This document shows positions 45,331 through 53,374 of a DNA stretch of 64,000 nucleotides, piece by piece (position 1 is the stretch's first letter; each line of letters starts with the position of its first letter). The notes under the pieces were generated by a model, which saw only the letters and a program-made list of their open reading frames with translations, searched no databases and had not been told where the DNA came from. The translations under genes and the position numbers were made by a program. The stretch comes from Azolla caroliniana (taxonomy: Eukaryota; Polypodiophyta), in NCBI GenBank assembly GCA_043228905.1, contig JBHGNT010000020.1, forward strand, positions 6,448,001-6,512,000. The letters run 5' to 3'.

Positions 45331-48300
45331 ATGATAGTCGGCATCGTTGGCCGAGAAAAGACAAGGGCGGAAGTGCGACTTCGAGCGTGCGGAGTTCTCG
45401 GCCCGGACGAGGAAATCAGCGGAGCCGTGGAGGCGGTCTCCTTCGACGACACCTTGGGAATGCTGAGGGAGGTAGCTGGAAAAGACCTTAACGAAGACCG
45501 GACGATACCGGTATGTTCCGAAGAGATGTACGAAGTCATCGCGAACTTCAGTCGGGGGCTCGGGTCGGATCAGACGGCCCGAGTTAGCACGAAGTACAAG
45601 ACTGTGGACCGGAAGGTAAGGCCAGTCGCGGCACCCTACCCGGAGGGCAGCGAGTCCCGGATCAGAGGGGTTGCGTTGGACCCCAGTTTGCGAGATCCGG
45701 TCTGCATAGGACACACCTTCACCGACGGAACGCTCTGGGAGCTCAAAATCGGTGGGGGCGGGTTCCTACTGCCGGCGGAGGAAGACCGGTTTCGGAGAAT
45801 GCTCGGAAGGCACGGGAAAGCCTTCGCATTCTCACCGGAAGAGATCGGGTGCGTAGACCCGACAATCGTGGAGCCGATGGTGATATTCACGGTACCGCAT
45901 GTGTCGTGGAATCTCAAGCCGATTCCAGTACCGAGAGCTCACATCCCGAAGTTGATGGAGCTATTGAGGCAGAAAGTCGATATGGGCATTCTCGAACCGT
46001 CGAGTGCCCCATACTCGAACCGATGGTTTACCGTACCAAAGAAAAACGGAACATTGCGCTTCATTCAAGACCTGCAACCGGTCAACAGAGTGACCATTCG
46101 GAACGCAGGAATCGGACCGACCATAGACGAGTTCGCGGAGGCCTTCGCCGGAAGGTCGATTTACTCAGTCGGTGATCTATACTCGGGGTACGACCAGTTC
46201 CAGCTAGCCGTGGAGAGCAGAGACATTACGACGATGCGAACTCCCCTCGGCCTAGTGCGAATGTGTACCCTGCCACAAGGAGGGACCAACTCGGTGGCCC
46301 ACATGGTGAATGCAATGAACAAGGTACTCAGGGACTGCATCCCAGACATCACCATGCCATTTCTGGACGAAATCCCAATAAAGGGGTGCCCGGTGGAAGA
46401 GAAGGACGAGACAGTCGGGCCGGACGGATGCCGGCGATTCGTGGCAACACACATCGACGACTGCGAGAAGGTGCTACAAAGGCTAGAGGATGCGAGGCTC
46501 ACCTTCTCCGGGGAGAAATCGGCCTTCGGGCAATCAGAAATCCTGGTGGTCGGACACCTATGTGGACCATATGGCCGGAAGCCGTCTCCGGCAAAGGTAG
46601 AAGCCATCTCCGCGATGAAGACCGACTGTAGCTCGGTTACGGAAGTTCGGAGGTTCCTGGTGGCATGCGCATTCTACCACATATGGATCCCACATTACGC
46701 CCACGTTGCGGAGCCGCTATACGGGTTGCTGAAGAAAGGGCAAAAATTCGAATGGCGAGACGTGCACTCGGAGTCGGTCCGGAAGCTGAAGGAAGCTCTT
46801 GCGGCAGCACCGGCGCTCCGGAAGGCTATCTACGAGAAGGGTACCCCGGTACACATAACGGTGGATACGAGTCCGACCGGGATCGGATGGGTCTTCAACC
46901 AAGAAGACGAGGACGGCATTCGGTTCCCGATCCGATTCGGCGCAAAGGTCCTCAGTGAGTGACAGCGAGGGTACGCCCAGGTTAAACGCGAACTCTGGGG
47001 TATCGTTTCGGCGGTAAAGGCCGACAAAGACTACCTGATCGGGATAGAAGTGATTATCGAGACGGATTGCCTGCCAATTCTCGGCATGGTTTCCGGATGC
47101 GCGACACCGGACCTGGCGATGCTCAGGTGGATAGCGTACATCAAGTCCCTGGACCCGGAAATACGACACATTTCCGGGAAAGACAACGCCATGGCCGACA
47201 TGCTTTCGAGGGCGAGGTTTGATAACGAGGGCGGCATGGTTTCGGAGGACGAAGAAGTCGGCGTGGACTTCTTCGAGGCAGCATATGTGATGACCGATGG
47301 GACGAGCGCTCCGGCACTTAACGGCTTCAACGAGAGCAAGTACGACGGCGAGTGGCTCCGGATCGGTGGTCTCTTGAGGACAATGACGCCGGATGCGTCG
47401 TGGACGAGGGAGGAGGCCAACAGGATCCGGAAGAAAGCATACCGATTCTTCCTCTGGGACGGATACTTATGGAAGCACCCGAAGAAGAGGAATGGCGTCC
47501 CGCTCCGGGTGGTGGCGATGAAGGAAGAACAGGAGGAGCTGCTGACGGCCTACCACGACAGCCCTTGGGCTGGACACCGTGGAACGTGGGCCACGTTCGA
47601 GAAGATAAAGGGGAAGTACTGGTGGCCGGGACTGTACCGGGACGTGCATCGGTTCGTGACAACTTGCGAGAGCTGTTAGATGCACTCCGTAGTCCGACAT
47701 CGGGACGAGCTTCACCCTACGTACCCTCCGACCATCCACTTCAAATGGATGGTAGACCTGGTGACGATGCCGATGGGCGTAGGATAGATGCGGTATCTGG
47801 TCCTGGCTCGGGAAGATCTAACGAATCAGGTGGAAGGCCGAGCCCTTCAGAACAAAACGACCGCGGCCATATGTCGGTTCCTGATCGAGGACGTGATATG
47901 CCGGTACGGATGCGTCGGGAAGATCATGGCTGATCGCGGGGAGTTGGACGCCGAAGAGGCCGAGGAGCTGTTCGACCGACTAGGAGTCAAGCTCTCGCTC
48001 ACCACTGCATACAATCCGGAGGCGAATGGAAAGGTGGAGCGCGGACACGGGCAGATCGTCAAGGCGTTAGTTCGGGCATGCGGGGGTCAAGTCGGGAACT
48101 GGCCGCGGCTGCTACCTTACGCGTTGTGGGCTGACCAAACTACGCACAGTTCGGTAACCGGATTCATGCCGGCAGAGCTCATGTTTGGATAGAAGACGAT
48201 CATGCCAATGGAACATACAATCTTCTCATGGGCAACTGTGGACTGGAGAGACGAGATGAGCCGGGAGGAACTATTGGCGGCGCGCATACGTCAACTCGAG

Positions 48301-48690
48301 CGAAGGCCGGAAGACGTGGAGTAGGCTGCGGGAAAGCTTCGGGAAGCAAGGATGAGGAACAAAGCCCGGTTCGACCGAACGCACCGGCTCCGACCGAAGA
48401 AGATCGAGGAAGGCGACTGGGTGCTAGTCTACGACAGCAGCCTCGACAACCAGCACCGAGCAACACGGAAGTTCGCAAGAAGGTGGTTCGGGCCTTACGT
48501 GGTACAAAGCGCCAACGACAACAGGACGTACCATCTGGCGGAACTCGACGGCACGAGAATGGCGATACCGGTAGCTGGGAAGCGGATCAAAGCGTTCAAG
48601 AAGCGTCACGACGACGAGCCGGATCCGGTTGACCTGGACTGCGACGACGAACGATCTGAAACTGAGGAAGAACCGACAGGCGGGGAATGA
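45331..48690 (+). pseudogene. Element A pol (RT, RNase H, integrase) with five stops
   Basis: One frame of 1119 codons interrupted at 46960 (TGA), 47677, 47785, 48190 and 48322 (all TAG). RT: PSSAPYSNRWFTVPKKNG, RFIQDLQPVNRVT, YSVGDLYSGYDQFQL. The polymerase box is FLDEIPIKG, so the second catalytic Asp is Glu (46369-46371). RNase H: VHITVDTSPTGIGWVF to RHISGKDNAMADMLSR. Integrase: zinc-binding HDSPWAGHRG...CESC, then core Asp in FKWMVDLVTMP, MADRGELD and NGKVERGHGQ (Glu). C-terminal GDWVLVYDSS; no chromodomain seen. The stops fit CAG and CGA decay; at 47785 the homologous 1-873 fragment still has Gln. Confidence 0.92.
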
Positions 48691-48763
48691 AGATTGGACC
48701 GGTTTTCTCCATCCCAGCTCAATTGGGCGCATGCCGGTGGATGCGCGGTTAGGTGGGGGCGGA

Positions 48764-49348
48764 TGTCGTGAAGAAAACCGTCCACAAGCGGAATCGGTGC
48801 ACTGGAGCGTAGGAACCGGCTCTTCATGCACGATCCTAGGTAGGTAGGAAGTTAATAGGAAACGACTCCTTCCTTGCCTATAAAAGGAGGGAGACGAGGA
48901 AGAGGAGGGGATCGCGGAGAGTCGAGGATGAAGTGTTGTCGGTTTGTGGGCGGAGGCTTCTCTCTCTCTCTGGCTCGCATACTCTGTAGCTCCTTTCTGT
49001 GCAGGTTTTCGGGAGGCTCGCGCTGCTCTGAGGAATGCCCGAGTGCTTCCGGCAGCACCTCCAACCTACTCCTTTCTTTCTGAGCGTTTGCAAACAGGTA
49101 TCGGCATCTGTTCGCCGGCCTGTTCGGTTGTAACCGACTTCGTGTTTTGTTGTTTATCTTTGTTAATACATACATACATTCGTGTCTCTCTGTGTCGCTG
49201 TCCCACTCACGTCTTTGTGTCGAAGGGCCGTGTCCCTGTGAATCTACTCTCGCACGTAGTGGGTCTCTTCTCCTTTCTCTCTTGCTCTTCGGTACAAGAC
49301 CCCCGAGGTCCCGCCTCATTCCACGCATCCGCAAGGAATACCTCGACA
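48764..49348 (+). repeat. Element A 3' LTR
   Basis: 585 bp, TGTCG...CGACA, TATAAAAG at 48879-48886. A long open frame running from 48944 through this LTR is not a gene. Confidence 0.95.
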
Positions 49349-49352
49349 GCGT

Positions 49353-50510
49353 GTCCTTCGATTGGACTCCTGTCCACTCCTCGCGCTCACCGTCTTCAAC
49401 TGGGTGTTGTGGATCGTTCGTGTCGATCTCCAATTAGGCCGGGTTTGCCCTTGTCTGGATTGGTCTCCACCGATCGCTTCTCGGCTCGGTTGGCCTTCGT
49501 CGGCACTCACATTTCGCCGAGTCAAGCTCAACCTATTGATTCCGTCCGGTCCGGCCCCCTTTTAGATCGGGATCGTCTGATCGATTTCCGCCGAATTAGG
49601 TTTCGGCCGAGTCGGCCCCGGTCGATCGGCTCTCATGTGGATCTTCCTTTGTTTGGGCCAGAATCCCGGCGAGATCATCTTCCGGTTCGACTGGTTGTTG
49701 ACTCTTCCTACCTTCCCGCATGCCGCCTCTCCATCGAACTCAACCGCGGCTTCATCATTGGCTTCCTCATCGGCCACATCCTTCCCTCGAGCCATATTGT
49801 GTCCTCTCTACCACCTCCTTTATCTTCGGTCTTATGTCGACACATAGTCTCGACTGCCGAAGTCTCTAGAACCAGTGTGAAGGAATCCCTTCGTTCATTT
49901 ACCTTGTCTTCCTCATCACCCTTCCGGTCATCTGCTTTTCCGTCGACACATTCCGTCTCTCCGGTCTCACGTTGGCACACGTGCACAACCGCCGAAGTCT
50001 CTAGAATAGGTGTGGGGATATCCTTTCTTCCTCGATCTTCTTCCTCTTTGTGTTGCGCCTTTGTCTTCTCGTCACCACCTTCCGTCTCTCCGGTCTCATG
50101 TTGGCACACGGGCGCAACCACCGAAGTCTCTGGAACAAGTGTCGAGAAAGTCTTGACATGGCTATCCGTTGTCGACTCGTCCATAGGCACCTCCGACTTG
50201 ATGTCGTTTCTAACGGCTACCTCCTCAATCACGTCGGGCTCAAACACTTTATCTCCCTCGATCATGCAAGCTTTTCTCATGCTTGGACCTTCATCACCCG
50301 ATGTTTCGTACACAATGCGTGTTCCGAAACATTTATCCTCCCTCGAAGTGGCGTTCACCGTCCTCGAGTCATCGGCCTCCTCCTTGGCCGTCGTTTCTTC
50401 GTAAGACAAGAAGGTGACTTGTTTCGCACCTTCTCTCTCGGTACCGTCATACCGAACCTGAGCCTTTTATCGGCCACTTCATTAACCCACATTTGTTGGG
50501 AGGTCTCTTC
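49353..50510 (-). pseudogene. Element B acidic repeat ORF
   Basis: Minus-strand frame 50409-49708, 233 residues, Glu/Asp/Lys-rich. It contains three tandem repeats each with ETS(V/A)V, a Cys (PVCQHETGETEGG, HVCQRETGETECV, TMCRHKTEDKGGG) and charged linkers. I do not recognise a domain. It follows gag in element B after solo LTR S3, in a different frame, and stands where pol would be expected. 49353-49700 holds nothing recognisable. Confidence 0.45.
49817..50215 (-). repeat. 134-bp tandem repeat, 3 copies
   Basis: Copies recognised by CCGAAGTCTCT(A/G)GAA at about 49857, 49991 and 50125; period about 134 bp. Encodes the repeats of the acidic ORF. The copy nearest 49817 is the most diverged. 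Confidence 0.8.
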
Positions 50511-51161
50511 TGACGGGAACTCAACGCTCCTTATGCACAACGCTCAGCCACAACCGAGCTTAGAATGATACACAGAAAACGGGAAATAAAACACGACACA
50601 AAGAAGAGGAAGATACACAGGAGGTTTACGTGGAAAACCCCAAACTAGGGGGAAAAAACCACGGCAGCCCACAGGCTGCAAACTGTCACTATGTAAGAAT
50701 GTACAACAGTGAGTTCTCCGAGGCAACGACCTCGTGCTCACAGATCTTCGCCACAGGCGGCGGTTACAACAGAGGCGACGACCTCTTTCTCTCTCTCTCT
50801 CTATGTACACTGTTACGCACTCACTCTATTCTTGCACCAACAAGAAATGGCGACAACTACAACTCTAACTAAAAGTTTGCCCTAAGTCATATTTATACTA
50901 ATATGACTTTTCGGCTATTTACAAATGTAGCCTCGATGGACTCTCAGAAACATATTTACGAATATGTCTCTTCATCCGGTTCATACCGGGTCTGCACCAT
51001 CCAGCTCTCCGTAGCCCGGTACTCCTCATCCGGTTCATACCGGGTCTGCACCATCCGGCTCTCCGTAGCCGGGTCCACCTCATACGGTTTCGGCCTCGGC
51101 CGAGTTTGTTCATCGGCACTGTTCTTCTCCCTTCCCATCCGGAGGGACCTGTCTCCCAACA
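50511..51161 (-). repeat. Solo LTR S3 in element B
   Basis: Minus strand TGTTGGGAGACAGG...AGTTCCCGTCA; perfect target duplication TCTTC (50506-50510 and 51162-51166). Two 54-bp minisatellite units (about 50975-51085). TATA AGTATAAATATGAC at about 50890-50903. Confidence 0.93.
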
Positions 51162-51174
51162 TCTTCTTCCTCGA

Positions 51175-51867
51175 TCACCATTCGCCTCGATTTTGTCTCC
51201 TTTTAAGCTTTATTTCTTTTGTTGGTGGCGCGTTGCTGCATCTCACCCCTCTTCGATCGTCCCTCATGGGCCGTCTTGTTGTCGTCGATATTCTCGCTCG
51301 CCCCTTATCGTGTAGTCGGCATACACTTTCCACTTTGCTCCAATCCTCGATGAGGCCATTTGCACCATCATCTTCTTCGAGTTTGAGGCCGATGGACATC
51401 CTTTCCAGTCGATTGATTGACTTCACAAACATAAGGACCTTATCGACCCCCACTAATCTTTGTTCCCGCTCCGAGAGTTGAGAAAAATGATGCTCGAAGT
51501 CTACGAATGCTTGTGTTGCGCCTTGGTGGGTCTTCGTTGATGTCACCCATTGGTCGAAGTTGCGTCGATCTCGTCCCTTCAGTCTCTCATAGCCATATTC
51601 CTCCAATAGAGCCTTCTCGAAAGTCGCCCACGAATCATGAGCTTCTAGAAGCTCTTTTACATCTTTGAAGATCGGTTGAGACACCACCCGACAAAAGTAC
51701 TCCAGCCTCATAGTTTCGTCCACACCTCTTGAATCCATCTTCGCATTGTAGACTTTTAGAAAACTTTGGACTTCGATAGCTTGTTGGGCTTCATTTCGTC
51801 TTTTCCCTTCTCTCAAAAACTCCATCATCCTTTTTGACATTGCCTCCATGAGATATTCGCCATCCAT
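51175..51867 (-). pseudogene. Element B gag
   Basis: Starts MDGEYLMEAMSKRMMEFL. Capsid-like: SFLKVYNAKMDSRGVDETMR, HDSWATFEKALLEEYGYERL, FDQWVTSTKT, FVDFEHHFSQLSERE, KVLMFVKSINR. It aligns over most of its length with element A gag. The frame stops at TGA 51175-51177 (NRGEW then stop), shortly before the S3 insertion. No zinc knuckle is visible. It lies 45 bp after the LTR, just behind the primer-like site. Confidence 0.8.
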
Positions 51868-51911
51868 CTTCGTCCTCCCCTGCTACTCTTCACGTCAGGT
51901 TCACCAAATGA

Positions 51912-52568
51912 TGTCGCGAAGATTCGCGCATGCGTGTGCTACTCGAGCGACCACCGAGGTCTTGGACTGGGGAGGACGTTCGCGGAATTATCGAAGAGAT
52001 GACGATCAATGTAAGATTTGATGAAATTTGTTCACTTGAGAAGAAGAAGGATTGTACACTTGAGAAGTAGAAAAATATGAAGAAGATAAAGAATTATATA
52101 ATTATATTGATGATAGTGATGTTGGTGATATCACATATTGAGCCCCCCTTACACAAGCCCAACTAGAGGCTTTTATAGGTCTTTCCATGCTTGTGACATG
52201 CACAAAACTATGGGCTAAAACCATGGTTTTGTGCACACGGTTTTGTTTATGTCATGCACAAACCATGGGTTTAGAACCATGGTTTTGTGCACATGGTTTT
52301 CTATGGTTGTTTCATCTATAATTCGTATATAAAAAGGAAATACATAGAATCTACACTATATGATAGTTTTCCTAATGGTAAGGCAATCATCTTGTATCTT
52401 AGAGGTGCAAGGTTCAAACTTGCTTGCACCCCTCTATATGAACTCAAGTGCATGAACTCAAGTGCCATTAAGCCTTAAGCTTATTTGCTAAGTGTATGTG
52501 CAATGTTGCACATCCTTGGTTTATTCGTCTCACTCGGTTTCACACCGTAGCCGAAAATCGTCACGACA
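51912..52568 (-). repeat. Element B 5' LTR
   Basis: 657 bp, minus strand TGTCGTGACG...CGCGACA. TATAAAAG on the minus strand at about 52168-52176. U3 contains a strong hairpin of CATGCACAAACCATGG and CCATGGTTTTGTGCAC (about 52255-52293) and a tRNA-like module. Followed on the plus side by TCGG. Confidence 0.88.
52370..52425 (+). other. tRNA-like module in element B LTR
   Basis: CCTAATGGTAAGGCA (A-box/D-arm like), CTTGTATCTTAGAGG, then GCAAGGTTCAAACTTGC, a perfect 5-bp stem with a GTTCAAA loop (B-box/T-arm like). It is antisense to the LTR, about 145-200 bp from the LTR start. Confidence 0.5.
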
Positions 52569-53045
52569 TCGGTTTAGGGATCGGTTTGGGTCAGGTTTGA
52601 GAACCCCAAAACGGTTTAGGCTTAACCGGTTTGGCTTGGATAAGGCCAAACCGGTTAAACCTAAATTGAACCATTGTTGATTCCTAGTCGAAACGGCAAA
52701 GTTGAAAGAGCTGAACAACCGAAACGTTGAAGAGGTAGTTGAGTACAAGGAAGCAGAAAGGAGGGAGGACGATCGAAGGGCAAAAGGAGCCGGAAACCAA
52801 TCGGCACACCGGTAGAGAGCACAAAGACTAGCATATGTGTTGAACTGATAGCCTGGATGCTGAAAGCCAAATCGGTTACTAGCCGATTCAAGCACCAACC
52901 GACTCTACCTTTGCCGATTCGACAACTAGCCGATCGGCTTGTAACATACAAACGATAGTTTAAATTTAGGATGTAATTTAAGCTCACGAGGGAGATAACC
53001 CCATGTCATTGTATGTAATCAGAGTAGTCCTTTTATGGGGAAGTT
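52569..53045 (+). other. Element C 3' non-coding region, right part
   Basis: Continuation of 36417-36830. AACCGGTTT-rich start (52569-52680), then GCCGATTCG-rich sequence, ending in polypurine GGGGAAG before the LTR. No gene. Confidence 0.55.
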
Positions 53046-53125
53046 TGTTGGGATAAAAGGCTTACTCCACCCACATAGTATCCTCAGTGTGAACACTAAA
53101 TTAACCTAACTATAAAAGTAGGTAA
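53046..53125 (+). repeat. Element C 3' LTR, truncated
   Basis: Aligns with the first 80 bp of 25598-25912 (TGTTGGGATAAAAG...AGTAGGTAA), then ends abruptly at TTTTCACC. Confidence 0.85.
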
Positions 53126-53238
53126 TTTTCACCTCTCTATTACTCCATACGTATCCTCTTAATTTACTAGATGCCACTTTGGAATGTAGGGGTTGAACCC
53201 ATGACCACTTGGTCTCCATTGGGCAACCTTACCAACTG

Positions 53239-53243
<5 letters not shown>
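53126..53243 (-). mobile_element. tRNA-related SINE-like sequence
   Basis: Minus strand: GAGCTCAGTTGGTAAGG (A-box like), AGACCAAGTGGTCATG, GGGTTCAACCCCTACATTCC (B-box like), then about 60 bp of body ending GAGGTGAAAA at the element C LTR junction. The head resembles Au-type plant SINEs. It lies next to a (CT)n run and the 3' end of a LINE. Length and a clear target duplication could not be confirmed. Confidence 0.5.

Positions 53244-53294
<51 letters not shown>
53241..53294 (+). repeat. (CT)n microsatellite
   Basis: About 27 CT units between the SINE-like module and the LINE 3' end. Confidence 0.95.
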
Positions 53295-53299
<5 letters not shown>

Positions 53300-53374
53300 G
53301 GTGAAAACACACAATTATATTAATAAATGTGTGAAAAAAACACTACTTACAATGGGTGTGACAATGGAGTATGG

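Larger units (their letters stand above)
37093..49348 (+). mobile_element. Gypsy element A inserted in B
   Basis: LTRs 37093-37677 and 48764-49348, both 585 bp with ends TGTCG...CGACA. GCGT on both sides (37089-37092, 49349-49352) is a 4-bp target duplication. Primer-like TTGGTGAACCCGACGTG at 37680; polypurine GGTGGGGGCGGA before the 3' LTR. Order: gag, protease, RT, RNase H, integrase. Interrupted in gag by copia E. The LTRs differ by 13 transitions and no transversions or indels. Pol has five in-frame stops, so it is inactive. Confidence 0.93.
36831..52568 (-). mobile_element. Gypsy element B (gag only), inserted in C
   Basis: Minus strand. 5' LTR 51912-52568 (TGTCGTGACG...CTTCGCGACA), primer-like TTTGGTGAACCTGACGTG at about 51892-51909, gag 51867-51175, an acidic repeat ORF 50409-49708, and a truncated 3' LTR 36831-37013. 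Flanks TCGG (36827-36830 and 52569-52572) form a 4-bp target duplication. Excluding inserts A and S3 only about 2.8 kb remain and no pol domain is present, so it is either a gag-only non-autonomous element or a deletion product. The B and A gags are related. Confidence 0.8.
25598..53125 (+). mobile_element. Copia element C, outermost member of the nest
   Basis: 5' LTR 25598-25912, primer site at 25915, pol fragments at 26014-28812 and 35023-36416, polypurine GGGGAAG at 53037-53043, and a truncated 3' LTR at 53046-53125. It is interrupted by an LTR-like insert (about 26620-27180), copia D (28813-35022) and gypsy B (36831-52568). The two LTRs differ at roughly nine of the 80 comparable positions, so it is the oldest layer. 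Coding is multiply broken and integrase lost catalytic residues. Confidence 0.85.

Noticed and set aside
48944-50404. 486-residue open frame
   Set aside because: It starts inside the element A LTR, crosses its boundary into element B on the opposite strand to B's genes, and has low-complexity Ser/Leu/Pro content.
53181-53243. Functional tRNA gene
   Set aside because: A- and B-box-like parts are present but no acceptor stem or intact anticodon arm; better explained as a SINE head. The same applies to the other tRNA-like modules.
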